From Thermophilibacter immobilis (GTDB lineage Bacteria > Actinomycetota > Coriobacteriia > Coriobacteriales > Atopobiaceae), in NCBI RefSeq assembly GCF_015277515.1, contig NZ_CP063767.1, positions 992,001-1,056,000 of the forward strand: a stretch of DNA of 64,000 nucleotides, written 5' to 3'. Of this stretch, positions 1 through 9,095 are shown piece by piece. A program made the translations under genes and the position numbers. The notes under the pieces are model-generated. The model saw nothing but the letters and a program-made list of their open reading frames with translations, did no database searches and was not told where the DNA came from. Numbering within the stretch: the first letter of the stretch is position 1; each line of letters begins with the position of its first letter.

Positions 1-1287
1 CGCGAGCGCGGATCGGACTGCTGGTTCACCGATGACCCGGCGAGCTACCTGGGTGACGCCTGCGTCTGCCCCGCGTGCGGAGGCCACCACCTCAAGCCCA
101 ACCGCGACATCCTGGACGTCTGGTGGGACTCCGGCGTCTCGCACACGGCCGTCTGCCGGCACCGCCCCTACCTGAAGTTTCCCGCCGACATGTACCTCGA
201 GGGCTCCGACCAGCACCGCGGCTGGTTCATGAGCTCGCTCATGACCTCGGTGGGCGCCTACGGCGTGGCTCCCTACCGCTCCGTGGTTTCGCAGGGCTTC
301 ACCCTAGACGGCCAGGGCCGCAAGATGTCCAAGTCGCTCGGAAACGTCATCGACCCTAACGAGGAGTGCGCCACGCGCGGCGCCGACATCGTGCGCCTGT
401 GGGTCTCGTCGGTCGACACCTCCACCGACGTCCCCTGCGACGACGAGATCCTCGACCACGTGGGCGAGGCGTATCGTCGCTTCCGCAACACCCTGCGCTT
501 CCTGCTCGGGGAGGTCGAGGGCCGCTTCGACCCGGCCACCGACGGCGTGGCTACGAGCGAGCTGCTACCCTTCGACCGACTCGCGCTCGCACGGATGTGC
601 CAGGTCCATGACCAGGTGAGCGCGGCCTACGAGGGCTACCGCTTCAACGTGGTCTTTCGCACGCTCTACGACTACGTGATCGGAGACCTCTCCAACGGCT
701 ACCTCAACGCCACCAAGGACCGCGTCTACTGTGGCGCCGCGAACGGCTTCGAGCGCAGGAGCGCGCTCACCGTCTGGGCGCAGCTCCTCTCGATGCTCGT
801 CCACGACCTGCAGCCCATTCTCGTCTATACGACCGACGAGGTCATGAGCCACCTGCCCGCCTCGCTGCGCGACGGCCAGACCTACGCCGCCCTGCTCGAC
901 TGGTACGAGGCCCCGCTGTCCCCCGCGGACTACGAGCCCCTGCTCGCGGCCTACGAGGCCATGGTCGATGCCCGCGCCGCCTTCACCAAGTCCTACGAGG
1001 AGGCCCTTGCCAACGGTACGGTGGCCGAGAAGACCCCGCAGGCCGCGCGCGCCACGCTCGCGGCGCCGGAAGAGACCCTCGAGGTCCTGCGCGCCTCGGG
1101 CGTTGACCTGGCCGAGCCGTTCGTGTGCTCCGAGGTCGAGCTCGTGGGGGGAGCCGAGCTCTCCTGCGTCGTCGAGGCCGCCCACGGCGAGAAGTGCCCG
1201 CGCTGCTGGAACTGGCGCGAGCTGGGCGCCGACGGCCTGTGCGCGCGCTGCCACGATGCCGTGGCCGCCTGCGCGGACGGGGAGTAG
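1..1287 (+). CDS. ileS: Isoleucyl-tRNA synthetase, C-terminal part (5' end outside window)
   Basis: Class I aminoacyl-tRNA synthetase that charges tRNA-Ile in the cytoplasm. The frame is open from the first base, so the N-terminal part with the HIGH motif lies upstream. Visible are the end of the catalytic domain (WWDSGVSH, then YLEGSDQHRGWF), the KMSKSLGN loop at fragment residues 108-115, the anticodon-binding helical domain, and a C-terminal zinc-binding module with cysteines at fragment residues 399, 402, 414 and 417 (CPRCWNW...CARC). The zinc module and the DQHRGWF block are typical of bacterial IleS and exclude ValS or LeuS. lspA follows after 4 bases, the ileS-lspA-rluD order common in bacteria. 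Confidence 0.97.
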   Translation, partial: RERGSDCWFTDDPASYLGDACVCPACGGHHLKPNRDILDVWWDSGVSHTAVCRHRPYLKFPADMYLEGSDQHRGWFMSSLMTSVGAYGVAPYRSVVSQGFTLDGQGRKMSKSLGNVIDPNEECATRGADIVRLWVSSVDTSTDVPCDDEILDHVGEAYRRFRNTLRFLLGEVEGRFDPATDGVATSELLPFDRLALARMCQVHDQVSAAYEGYRFNVVFRTLYDYVIGDLSNGYLNATKDRVYCGAANGFERRSALTVWAQLLSMLVHDLQPILVYTTDEVMSHLPASLRDGQTYAALLDWYEAPLSPADYEPLLAAYEAMVDARAAFTKSYEEALANGTVAEKTPQAARATLAAPEETLEVLRASGVDLAEPFVCSEVELVGGAELSCVVEAAHGEKCPRCWNWRELGADGLCARCHDAVAACADGE

Positions 1288-1291
1288 GGCC

Positions 1292-1822
1292 TTGTCGGCG
1301 ACGAGTGGTGACCGGGCGGAGGGAGCGGGTCTCCCGCGCGGCCGGCGGCTGGCCTTGTTCTGCGGCCTCGCGGTGGCTGTGGTCGCGCTCGACCAGCTCG
1401 TGAAGGCGGCCATGCGCGCCCTGCTCGTGGTGGGGGAGCCGCGCGCGCTCGTGCCGGGTGTGCTGGACCTCTCGCTCGTCTACAACGAGGGCGCGGCCTT
1501 CTCGCTGGGCGAGGGGGCCGGCCCCCTCTTCGTGCTCGTGGCCGTGGTCATCTGCGCCTGCGGCCTGTGGCTTGCCTGGAGGCGCACGGACGCGCCGATG
1601 ACGCTCGTGGCCTCGGTCGCCTGCGTGGCGGGGGGAGGCGTGGGCAATGCGATCGACCGCGTGGTTGCCGGCCGCGTGACGGACTTCTTTGCCACCACCT
1701 TCGTGGACTTCGCCGTCTTTAACGTGGCCGACGTCTTCATCACCTGCGGCGTCGTGGCGAGCTTCGTCTTGTGGGCGCGCTGGGACAGCGCTCGCGAGCG
1801 CGCCGGGGCGGTGGGGAAATGA
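1292..1822 (+). CDS. lspA: Lipoprotein signal peptidase (signal peptidase II)
   Basis: Aspartyl membrane protease that removes signal peptides from prolipoproteins after lipidation. The 176-residue protein shows the family's conserved blocks: YNEGAAF, GNAIDRV with catalytic Asp about residue 122, and FNVADVF with catalytic Asp about residue 147. Four hydrophobic segments are visible. I chose the TTG at 1292: it is in frame, four bases past the ileS stop, preceded by GGAGTAGGG as ribosome binding site, and no ATG or GTG lies in frame before the first transmembrane segment. Likely cotranscribed with ileS. The predicted serpin lipoprotein elsewhere in this window would be a substrate. Confidence 0.93.
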   Translation: MSATSGDRAEGAGLPRGRRLALFCGLAVAVVALDQLVKAAMRALLVVGEPRALVPGVLDLSLVYNEGAAFSLGEGAGPLFVLVAVVICACGLWLAWRRTDAPMTLVASVACVAGGGVGNAIDRVVAGRVTDFFATTFVDFAVFNVADVFITCGVVASFVLWARWDSARERAGAVGK

Positions 1823-1909
1823 GTTGCGTGCAACATTGCATAAAGTAGGCCATTTATACGGACTCACGCATACTTTGAGCGAGGTGCCGTCCTCTGGAGC
1901 TTTGGGGGT

Positions 1910-2036
1910 GGACTTGTCAGCAGATTCTTCCGGCCACGTCGAGTAGGCGGAAGAAGTCTGGCCAAAGACGCGCTGGTAGAGGAGCTGCCCGTCGGACGGC
2001 TACTCGCGTGGTCCGCGCAAATCTGTTGACAAGTCC
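1910..2036. repeat. Long inverted-repeat element A between lspA and rluD
   Basis: A 127-bp segment bounded by 17-bp arms: GGACTTGTCAGCAGATT at 1910-1926 and its reverse complement at 2020-2036, with a single difference that leaves a G-U pair if transcribed left to right. A second nested pair (CCACGTCGAGTAG near 1935-1946 with CTACTCGCGTGG at 2000-2011, one bulged base) would extend the same stem. Its arm core GGACTTGTCAGCAG is identical to that of element B at 24746. No ORF with coding character crosses it. It may be a structured RNA, a 3' UTR fold or a MITE-like repeat. The rest of the 1823-2104 gap shows nothing I can name. Confidence 0.7.
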
Positions 2037-2104
2037 CCATTCATTCAAAAAAGGGGCGTTCGGCAACGGTCAGGCCGCAGGCAAGCAGGCCGCTCGCCCG
2101 CGCG

Positions 2105-2113
2105 TGCTACGAT
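2105..2113 (+). promoter_or_regulatory. Extended -10 promoter for rluD
   Basis: TGCTACGAT matches the extended -10 pattern TGnTAnnnT found before several other genes here. No convincing -35 hexamer is present. Transcription would begin near 2120, about 55 bases before the rluD start at 2175. An ATG at 2112 overlaps this motif, one reason for preferring the downstream start codon. Confidence 0.5.
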
Positions 2114-2174
2114 GGGGCGCCGTTCGCGCGCCACGTACCTGTCATCTGCCGTCCCTCGAGAGGAGCCGCGTCCC

Positions 2175-3242
2175 ATGCCCATCCGCGTCGTCAACTTGCT
2201 CGTGGGGCCCGAGGCCGACGGGTCCCGCCTCGACGTCTTTCTGGCCGCCGGACCGGACATGCCGTCGCGCTCGGCCTGCGCCCGCCTCGTGGACGAGGGC
2301 CAGGTCACGATCAACGAGACGCTTGCCACGAGCAAGTCCGAGAAGGTCCTTCTGGGCGATAGGGTCCGCGCGGCGGTGGACGTGTTCGAGCCAGCAGGCG
2401 GGCCCCTGGCCCCCAACCCGTACATCCCCCTGGACATCCGCTTCGAGGACGGCCACCTGGTCGTCTTGTCCAAGCAGGCGGGCCTCGTCTGCCACCCGAG
2501 CCCCGGTCACGCCGACGACACGCTGGCCAACGCCCTCGTGGCGCATTGCGGCTACGATCACCTGGGGATGCTCCAGGGCGAGGAGCGCCCCGGCATCGTG
2601 CACCGCCTGGACCGCGACACCTCGGGCCTCATGGTGGCCGCCAAGGACGACCAGACCCAGAGGGCCCTGCAGGACCTCATCCGCCTGCGCGTGCTCGACC
2701 GGCGCTACGTCACCCTCGTCCACGGCTACGTGGCCCACGACGAGGGCACCATAGAGACGGGCATCGCCCGCTCCACCCGTGACCGCCTGCGCATGGCGGT
2801 CACGGACGCGCCGGGCGCCCGCGAGGCCATCACGACCTTTCGCACCCTCGAGCGCTTTGAGGCGGGGCGGCGCGACGAGGGCTACAGCCTGCTCGAGTGC
2901 CACCTCTACACGGGCCGCACGCACCAGATCCGCGTGCACATGCGCCACATCGGCCACGCGGTCGTGGGCGACGCCCTCTACGGCCACGGCGACGAGCGGG
3001 CCAACCATGGCCTGGCCCGCCAGTTCCTCCACTCCTGGCACATACGCTTTGACCATCCGGTGACGGGGGAGACCATCGAGCGCGCCGACCACCTGCCCGA
3101 AGACCTTCTCGCTATACTGGGGTCACTGAAAGGAACCTCCATGGGTCGCACGGAGGCGGGGGAGCTCGTCTGCCCGCAGCTCGCGCGGCGCCAAGGAGCA
3201 GACGCTTGCGAGGGATGCCCAGGTCATGATGGAGTTCAATAG
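2175..3242 (+). CDS. rluD: 23S rRNA pseudouridine synthase, RluD family, with Cys-rich C-terminal tail
   Basis: Converts specific uridines of 23S rRNA to pseudouridine. The 355-residue protein has an N-terminal S4 RNA-binding domain (SRLDVFLAAG, about residues 16-75) and a catalytic domain with HRLDRDTSG, whose Asp at about residue 146 is the nucleophile, followed by the family block TGRTHQIRVHM. ATG 2175 is preferred over ATG 2112 because AGGAG lies nine bases upstream. The family normally ends near residue 315; here about 40 more residues follow, with cysteines at about 333, 345 and 348 and a His at 351. This tail overlaps the next gene by 17 bases and has its own in-frame ATG (3141) behind AAAGGA, so a separate 33-residue product is possible. 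Confidence 0.93.
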   Translation: MPIRVVNLLVGPEADGSRLDVFLAAGPDMPSRSACARLVDEGQVTINETLATSKSEKVLLGDRVRAAVDVFEPAGGPLAPNPYIPLDIRFEDGHLVVLSKQAGLVCHPSPGHADDTLANALVAHCGYDHLGMLQGEERPGIVHRLDRDTSGLMVAAKDDQTQRALQDLIRLRVLDRRYVTLVHGYVAHDEGTIETGIARSTRDRLRMAVTDAPGAREAITTFRTLERFEAGRRDEGYSLLECHLYTGRTHQIRVHMRHIGHAVVGDALYGHGDERANHGLARQFLHSWHIRFDHPVTGETIERADHLPEDLLAILGSLKGTSMGRTEAGELVCPQLARRQGADACEGCPGHDGVQ

Positions 3243-4527
3243 GTTCGGGCTCACGCCGATCGTTATCTTCAACGTGATCATCTGGCTGTTCTTCACGCTC
3301 GCCTACTTCTATCAGGCGGTCTACATCATCCGCGTGCTCCTGCGCGGCACGGTGAAGCTCCCCTCGACCAAGAGGCAGCATCGCTACGCCTTCTTCATCG
3401 CCGCCCACAACGAGGAGCTCGTCATTGGCAACCTCGTGCGCTCGATCCTGTCGCAGGACTACCCGCGCGAGCTCATGGACGTCTTCGTGGTCTGCGACGC
3501 CTGCACCGACGACACGCACGATCGCGCCGAGGAGGCCGGCGCGATCGTCTGGGACCGCAACGACCTGGCGCGCAAGGGCAAGAGCTGGGCCATGGACTAC
3601 GGCTTCAACCGCATCCTGGACGAGTACGGCGACCGCTACGAGGCCTTCATCGTCATGGACGCCGACAACCTCGTCTCGCCGGACTACCTCTCGATCATGA
3701 ACCAGGCCTTCGACGCGGGCTACCTCGTCTGCACGAGCTACCGCAACTCCAAGAACTTCGACTCCAGCTGGATTAGCTCGGCCTACGCGCTGTGGTTCAT
3801 GCGCGAGGCGAAGTTCCTCAACAACGCGCGCATGATGGTGGGTACGAGCTGCGCGATCTCGGGGTCCGGCTGGATGGTGTCCGAGCGCATCGTGCGCGGC
3901 ATGCACGGCTGGGACTTCCACACCCTGACCGAGGACATCCAGTTCTCGTCGTTCTGCTGCGCCAACAACATCCAGGTCGGCTACGCCCCGGCTGAGTTCT
4001 TTGACGAGCAGCCCGTCACCTTGAAGGCGTCCTGGATTCAGCGCATGCGCTGGACCAAGGGCTTCTACCAGGTGTTCTTCTCGTACGGTCGCGACTTGGT
4101 CAAGGGGGTCGGCAAGGGGAGATTCGCCTCGTACGACATGCTCATGACCATAGCCCCGGGCATGATCTTGACCCTGCTGTCGTTCTTCGTGAACGCCACC
4201 TACCTCGGCGTGGGGTCGCTCTCGCACGGGTTCATCGCCACGCAGGGCGAGCTGGCCATGTGCCTGGGATCGCTCGTCATGACCTTCGCCTCCATGTACG
4301 TGGTCTTCTTCGTGCTGGCCGTCATCACGACCGTCTCCGAGCGCAAGCACATCCACGCCCAGAAGCACTGGCGCATCGTGACCAACCTCTTCACGTTCCC
4401 GCTCTTCATGATGACCTACGTTCCCATCACGGTCGTCGCCCTTTTCAAGAAGGTCGAGTGGGTCCCCACCAAGCACGACATCGCCGTCAACGTGGACGAC
4501 GTCATGGCCGGCGGCGCCCAGGGCTAG
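3226..4527 (+). CDS. Family 2 membrane glycosyltransferase
   Basis: Processive-type GT-A glycosyltransferase probably adding sugars to a cell-surface polysaccharide or glycolipid. The 433-residue protein starts with a transmembrane segment (about 10-35), then a GT2 domain with FFIAAHNEE, the metal/UDP-binding DAD at residues 145-147, the general-base block LTED at about 234-237, and QRMRW at 272-276, the Q/RxxRW signature of processive synthases such as cellulose and poly-GlcNAc synthases. Three more hydrophobic segments follow (about 305-325, 345-375, 385-405). ATG 3226 overlaps the rluD tail and has GAGGGA upstream. The sugar donor and product cannot be told from sequence. No polymer-secretion partner gene is adjacent. 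Confidence 0.85.
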   Translation: MMEFNRFGLTPIVIFNVIIWLFFTLAYFYQAVYIIRVLLRGTVKLPSTKRQHRYAFFIAAHNEELVIGNLVRSILSQDYPRELMDVFVVCDACTDDTHDRAEEAGAIVWDRNDLARKGKSWAMDYGFNRILDEYGDRYEAFIVMDADNLVSPDYLSIMNQAFDAGYLVCTSYRNSKNFDSSWISSAYALWFMREAKFLNNARMMVGTSCAISGSGWMVSERIVRGMHGWDFHTLTEDIQFSSFCCANNIQVGYAPAEFFDEQPVTLKASWIQRMRWTKGFYQVFFSYGRDLVKGVGKGRFASYDMLMTIAPGMILTLLSFFVNATYLGVGSLSHGFIATQGELAMCLGSLVMTFASMYVVFFVLAVITTVSERKHIHAQKHWRIVTNLFTFPLFMMTYVPITVVALFKKVEWVPTKHDIAVNVDDVMAGGAQG

Positions 4528-4572
4528 TCGGCGTGACCGTTCCGCGGCATCTTCTCGGCTTCTCCGCGCGGA

Positions 4573-4581
4573 TGCTACAAT
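4573..4581 (+). promoter_or_regulatory. Extended -10 promoter for guaB
   Basis: TGCTACAAT, an extended -10 close to consensus (TACAAT with TG one base upstream). The -35 region is poor. Transcription would start near 4588, giving a leader of about 50 bases before the guaB ATG at 4639. Confidence 0.6.
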
Positions 4582-4638
4582 GGCTTTCAACCAAGTCCAG
4601 TTGAAGAGCCTCAGGCAGGCGGAAGGAGCCACACGCGT

Positions 4639-6162
4639 ATGGCAACGTTCTTCGAGGAGGAGTCCCACACCTTTTCTGAGTACCTACTCGTTCCCGGATA
4701 TTCCTCGGCGGACAACGTTGCCGCCAACGTGTCGCTGAAGACGCCGCTCGTGCGCTTTGCACGTGGCGAGGAGCCTCAGATCACCCTCAACGTCCCCATG
4801 GTCTCGGCCATCATGCAGTCGGTCTCCGGACCCAAGCTCGCCGTAGCCCTGGCCCAGCAGGGCGGCCTCTCATTCATCTACGGCTCGCAGAGCATTGCCG
4901 ACGAGGCGGCCATGGTCCGCGAGGTCAAGAGCTACAAGGCCGGCTTCGTGGTCTCCGACTCCACGCTCACCCCCGAGATGACCCTCGACGACGTCGTGGA
5001 GCTGCTCGGCCGCACGGGCCACTCCACGATGCCCGTCACCGAGGACGGGACCCCCCACGGCAGGCTCTGCGGCATCGTGACCTCACGTGACTACCGGCTC
5101 TCCCGCGATCCCCGCGACCGCAGGGTCCGCGAGTTCATGACGCCCTTCGACAAGCTCGTCGTGGCCGATGACGCGACCTCGCTCAAGGCCGCCAACGACC
5201 TCATCTGGGACAAGAAGCTCAACGCCCTGCCCATCGTCGGCGCTGGCCGACGCCTCGTCGCGCTCGTCTTCCGCAAGGACTACGACTCACACAAGTCCCA
5301 GCCCAACGAGCTTCTCGACCAGCACAAGCGCTACCTCGTGGGCGCGGGCATCAACACCCGCGACTACGCCGAGCGCGTCTCCGCGCTCGTGGAAGCCGGT
5401 GCGGACGTGCTCTGCATCGACTCGTCCGAGGGCTACTCCGAGTGGCAGAGGCGCACCCTCGCCTGGGTCCGCGCGCGCTACGGGACCTCCATGCGCGTGG
5501 GGGCCGGCAACGTGGTCGACGCAGAGGGCTTCCGCTTCCTGGCCGACAGCGGAGCCGACTTCGTGAAGGTGGGCATCGGGGGCGGCTCGATCTGCATCAC
5601 CCGCGAGCAGAAGGGCATCGGCCGCGGCCAGGCCTCCGCGCTCATAGACGTCTGCCGCGCGCGCGACGAATACTTCGACGAGACCGGCACCTACGTGCCC
5701 GTCTGCTCAGACGGGGGCATCGTCTACGACTATCACATGACGCTCGCCCTGGCCATGGGGGCCGACTTCATGATGCTCGGGCGCTACTTCGCGCGCTTCG
5801 ACGAGAGCCCCACCAACCGCGTGAGCGTCAACGGCCAGTACATGAAGGAGTACTGGGGCGAGGGCTCCGCGCGCGCCCGCAACTGGCAGCGCTACGACCT
5901 GGGCGGCGACAAGAAGTCCCTCTCCTTCGTGGAGGGCGTCGACTCCTACGTGCCCTACGCCGGCCCCCTCAAGGAGGGTGTCGAGGGGTCTCTGCTCAAG
6001 GTCAAGTCCACGATGTGCAACTGCGGTGCGCTTGACCTGCCCGAGCTGCGCGAGAAGGCCAAGATCACGCTTGTCTCGTCCACCTCGCTCGTGGAGGGCG
6101 GCGCCCACGACGTCGTGCTCAAGGACGCCAACCAGCAGGTGAGCATCAATTTCCGCTCGTAG
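4639..6162 (+). CDS. guaB: Inosine-5'-monophosphate dehydrogenase
   Basis: Oxidises IMP to XMP with NAD+, the committed step of GMP synthesis. The 507-residue protein is a TIM barrel interrupted by a CBS-domain pair (about residues 110-230, with blocks [11 protein letters not shown] and LNALPIVG). The catalytic loop reads [10 protein letters not shown] with Cys at about residue 319, and the IMP phosphate site includes SDGGI. The loop differs from the usual GPGSICTTR, and the strand before it reads [10 protein letters not shown], a version seen in a divergent IMPDH branch; the CBS pair and length exclude GMP reductase. It is a single-gene unit with its own extended -10 promoter and a terminator directly after it. 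Confidence 0.92.
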   Translation: MATFFEEESHTFSEYLLVPGYSSADNVAANVSLKTPLVRFARGEEPQITLNVPMVSAIMQSVSGPKLAVALAQQGGLSFIYGSQSIADEAAMVREVKSYKAGFVVSDSTLTPEMTLDDVVELLGRTGHSTMPVTEDGTPHGRLCGIVTSRDYRLSRDPRDRRVREFMTPFDKLVVADDATSLKAANDLIWDKKLNALPIVGAGRRLVALVFRKDYDSHKSQPNELLDQHKRYLVGAGINTRDYAERVSALVEAGADVLCIDSSEGYSEWQRRTLAWVRARYGTSMRVGAGNVVDAEGFRFLADSGADFVKVGIGGGSICITREQKGIGRGQASALIDVCRARDEYFDETGTYVPVCSDGGIVYDYHMTLALAMGADFMMLGRYFARFDESPTNRVSVNGQYMKEYWGEGSARARNWQRYDLGGDKKSLSFVEGVDSYVPYAGPLKEGVEGSLLKVKSTMCNCGALDLPELREKAKITLVSSTSLVEGGAHDVVLKDANQQVSINFRS

Positions 6163-6183
6163 CGGCGGTTCTCTGGGAGACTC

Positions 6184-6218
6184 GGGGCCTGCGGCGTCTG
6201 CCGTGGGCCCCTCTTCTT
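6184..6218 (+). terminator. Rho-independent terminator after guaB
   Basis: GGGGCC at 6184-6189 pairs with GGCCCC at 6206-6211, with an inner CGG/CCG pair, followed by TCTTCTTGT. It sits 22 bases past the guaB stop. Confidence 0.7.
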
Positions 6219-6451
6219 GTCGCGTCCACTTCGGCGTGCGGCCCGGATCCGCCGTGACGGCGTTTGCGGCCGCAAAAGCCGAGGCAACGCCTTCTCAAGT
6301 GAAAGGCCGGGTATCGTCGCAGGTAGACGTGTCGAGTGTTTTGTCAGCCGAGGAGTCTTGACCCGTGCGGCCGCACAGAGGCGGGCGGCCACCCGGGCGG
6401 CTCCCATGCGGCTCGCCGGTGCGCCCTGTCGGTGCCGCCCCAACCCAGACC
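6219..6451. other. Intergenic stretch without a recognisable gene
   Basis: About 230 bases between the guaB terminator and the leuS promoter. I looked for a T-box leader, which might be expected before leuS, and saw no specifier stem, T-box bulge sequence or leucine codon cluster. Short ORFs here lack ribosome binding sites. I see nothing functional in it. Confidence 0.5.
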
Positions 6452-6460
6452 TGCTAGAAT
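6452..6460 (+). promoter_or_regulatory. Extended -10 promoter for leuS
   Basis: TGCTAGAAT, an extended -10 of the type repeated through this window, with no clear -35. It lies 41 bases before the leuS ATG at 6502, and an AAGGAGAAGG ribosome binding site falls in between. Confidence 0.6.
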
Positions 6461-6501
6461 GACGTGCCAGACGACGGGAAGCACAAGGAGAAGGGTCGCG
6501 C

Positions 6502-9057
6502 ATGTCCGAGAGGTGCGATAAGAGCTTCGAGATACCGGCCTACGACGCCGAGGCCATCGAGACCAAGTGGCAGGCGACGTGGGAGGCCGAGGACCTCTAC
6601 AAGACCGAGGAGGACCCCGCCAAGCCCAAGAAGTACATCCTCGAGATGTTCCCGTACCCCTCGGGCGACCTGCACATGGGCCACGCGCGCAACTACACCA
6701 TCGGCGACGCCATGGCCCGCCAGGCCCGCATGCGCGGCTTCGACGTCCTGCACCCCATGGGCTTCGACGCCTTCGGCCTGCCGGCCGAGAACGCCGCCAT
6801 CAAGCACCACACCCAGGCGAGCGTCTGGACGCACCAGAACATCGACCAGGCCGTCAGGACCATGCGCCGCATGGGCTTCTCGTACGACTACGACCGCATG
6901 TTCAACACCTGCGACCCCGAGTACTACAAGTGGGGCCAGTGGATCTTTCTCAAGATGTGGGAGAAGGGCCTCGTCTACCGCGACACCTCGCCCGTGAACT
7001 GGTGCCCCACCTGCCAGACGGTGCTCGCCAACGAGCAGGTCACCGACGGCGTCTGCTGGCGCTGCGGCTCGGTGCCCGAGAAGCGCGAGCTGTCGCAGTG
7101 GTACTTCAGGATCACCGACTACTCCCAGGAGCTTCTGGACGACCTCGATAGGCTCGACGGCTGGCCCGAGCGCGTGAAGGCGATGCAGGCCAACTGGATC
7201 GGCCGCTCCGAGGGCGCCGAGATAGACTTCGCCCTGGCCGACCCGGACGGCCGCACGCCCACGGACCGCACGATCAGCGTCTTCACCACGCGCCCGGACA
7301 CGCTGTTCGGCGTCTCGTTCTTCCTCCTGCCCCCCGAGAGCCCCCTGGCCGCAGAGCTCGTGGCAGGCACGGCGTACGAGCCGGCCTTCGCGGAGCTCAA
7401 GGCGGCCGCCGAGAAGGTGTCGTCCGTCGACCGCCAGGGCTCCGAGCGCGAGAAGCACGGCGTCTTCACGGGCCGCTACGTGTTGAACCCGGTCAACGGC
7501 CGGCCGGCCCCCATCTGGGTCGCCGACTACGTGCTCATGGACTACGGCACGGGCGCCGTCATGGGCGTGCCCTGCGGTGACCAGCGCGACTTCGACTTCG
7601 CCCGGAAGTACGACCTCGAGATCGCCCCGATCATCTGCGCGCCCGACGACCCCCTCTACGACGAGCTCAAGGACGAGCGCGAGCTTCGGGTGAGGTCGGT
7701 CGACTGGGACCGCGCGATGGCCGCCGAGGGCTACCTCGTGCAGTCCGGGCCGTTCACGGGCATGAGGGGCGGCAAGCACTCCGAGGCGGTCGACAAGATC
7801 ATCGACTTTCTCGCCGAGCGCGGCCTCGGCCGCAAGACGGTGCAGTTCCGCCTGCGCGACTGGCTCATCAGCCGCCAGCGCTACTGGGGAAACCCCATCC
7901 CCATGATCCACTGCGACTGCTGCGGTGACGTGCCCGTGCCCTACGAGGACCTGCCCGTCACGCTGCCCGACGACCTCGACCTGGGGGCCGGCGAGACGCT
8001 CGCAGAGTACGCCCCGTTCTACGAGACCACCTGCCCCCGGTGCGGCCGACCCGCCCGTCGCATCACGGACACCATGGACACGTTCACCTGCTCGAGCTGG
8101 TACTACCTGCGCTACTGCGACCCGCACAACGACGAGATGCCGTTCTCCAAGGAGGCGGTCGACCGCTGGATGCCCGCTGACAACTACATCGGCGGCATCG
8201 AGCACGCGATCCTGCACCTGCTCTACTCGCGCTTCTTCACCAAGGTCCTGCGCGACCTGGGGCTCATCGACGCCGACGAGCCGTTCACCAACCTCCTGTG
8301 CCAGGGCATGGTGAAGGACGAGCGCGGGGAGACCATGTCCAAGTCCAAGGGCAACGTCGTGCCGCCCTCGAGCGTCATCGACCCCTACGGCGCGGACACC
8401 ATGCGCCTGGCCATCCTGTTCATCGCCCCCCCCGAGAAGGACTTCAACTGGGACGAGGAGGTCGTCGCCGGCGCAAACCGCTTCATCAAGCGCGCCTGGC
8501 GCGTGGTCTGGCAACTCGCCCAGGCGGGCGGGGAGAGCCCCGTGGACGTCGCGTCGCTCGACGCACGCTCGAAGGCGCTCTGGCGCAGCTTGAACGCGCT
8601 GGGCGTCAAGTGCACGAGCGACTTCGACCGCGGCCAGTTCAACACCGCCATCTCGGCGGTCATGGAGATCACGAACGCCGCGAGCAAGTACGTGAGCGAG
8701 CCGGGGGAGCGCGACGCCGCGCTGTGCCGCCGCGTCGCCGGCGCGATCGTGCGCACGCTCGCGCCGATCTGCCCGCACTGGGCCGAGGAGCTCTGGCACG
8801 AGGCTCTCGGGCAGCAGGGCTCGGTCTATGACGCCGCGTGGCCGGAGTTCGACGCCAACGCCGCCCGCGCCGACGAGGTGCAGATCGCGGTCCAGATCAA
8901 GGGCAAGGTGCGCGCGCACGTGACGGTGCCTGCAGACGCCCCCGACGACGACGTCGCTGGCCTGGCGCAGGAGGCCGTGGCCGCCCAGCTCGCGGGCAAG
9001 ACCGTCAAGAAGGTCATCGTGATCAAGGGCCGCCTCGTCAACATCGTGGCGGTGTAG
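6502..9057 (+). CDS. leuS: Leucyl-tRNA synthetase
   Basis: Class I synthetase that charges tRNA-Leu. The 851-residue protein carries the HIGH-type motif HMGHARNYTIGD near residue 55, a zinc-finger insertion (CPTC...CWRC), the editing CP1 domain with DYGTGAVMGVP, a second Cys cluster (CDCCGD...CPRC), the KMSKS motif MSKSKGN at about 612, the anticodon-binding domain, and a C-terminal tail of the type that grips the tRNA elbow. The catalytic block SSWYYLRY is specific to LeuS. Start ATG 6502 has AAGGAGAAGG upstream. Length is close to the usual 800-870. Single-gene unit. Confidence 0.97.
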   Translation: MSERCDKSFEIPAYDAEAIETKWQATWEAEDLYKTEEDPAKPKKYILEMFPYPSGDLHMGHARNYTIGDAMARQARMRGFDVLHPMGFDAFGLPAENAAIKHHTQASVWTHQNIDQAVRTMRRMGFSYDYDRMFNTCDPEYYKWGQWIFLKMWEKGLVYRDTSPVNWCPTCQTVLANEQVTDGVCWRCGSVPEKRELSQWYFRITDYSQELLDDLDRLDGWPERVKAMQANWIGRSEGAEIDFALADPDGRTPTDRTISVFTTRPDTLFGVSFFLLPPESPLAAELVAGTAYEPAFAELKAAAEKVSSVDRQGSEREKHGVFTGRYVLNPVNGRPAPIWVADYVLMDYGTGAVMGVPCGDQRDFDFARKYDLEIAPIICAPDDPLYDELKDERELRVRSVDWDRAMAAEGYLVQSGPFTGMRGGKHSEAVDKIIDFLAERGLGRKTVQFRLRDWLISRQRYWGNPIPMIHCDCCGDVPVPYEDLPVTLPDDLDLGAGETLAEYAPFYETTCPRCGRPARRITDTMDTFTCSSWYYLRYCDPHNDEMPFSKEAVDRWMPADNYIGGIEHAILHLLYSRFFTKVLRDLGLIDADEPFTNLLCQGMVKDERGETMSKSKGNVVPPSSVIDPYGADTMRLAILFIAPPEKDFNWDEEVVAGANRFIKRAWRVVWQLAQAGGESPVDVASLDARSKALWRSLNALGVKCTSDFDRGQFNTAISAVMEITNAASKYVSEPGERDAALCRRVAGAIVRTLAPICPHWAEELWHEALGQQGSVYDAAWPEFDANAARADEVQIAVQIKGKVRAHVTVPADAPDDDVAGLAQEAVAAQLAGKTVKKVIVIKGRLVNIVAV

Positions 9058-9095
9058 GCGCGGCCGCGCCCTAGTGGCCGTCCCACCCGGGCAGC

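Noticed and set aside
6163-6501. A T-box leader for leuS, or for ileS
   Set aside because: No T-box bulge sequence, specifier loop or stem I pattern was found before leuS; the ileS leader is outside the window.
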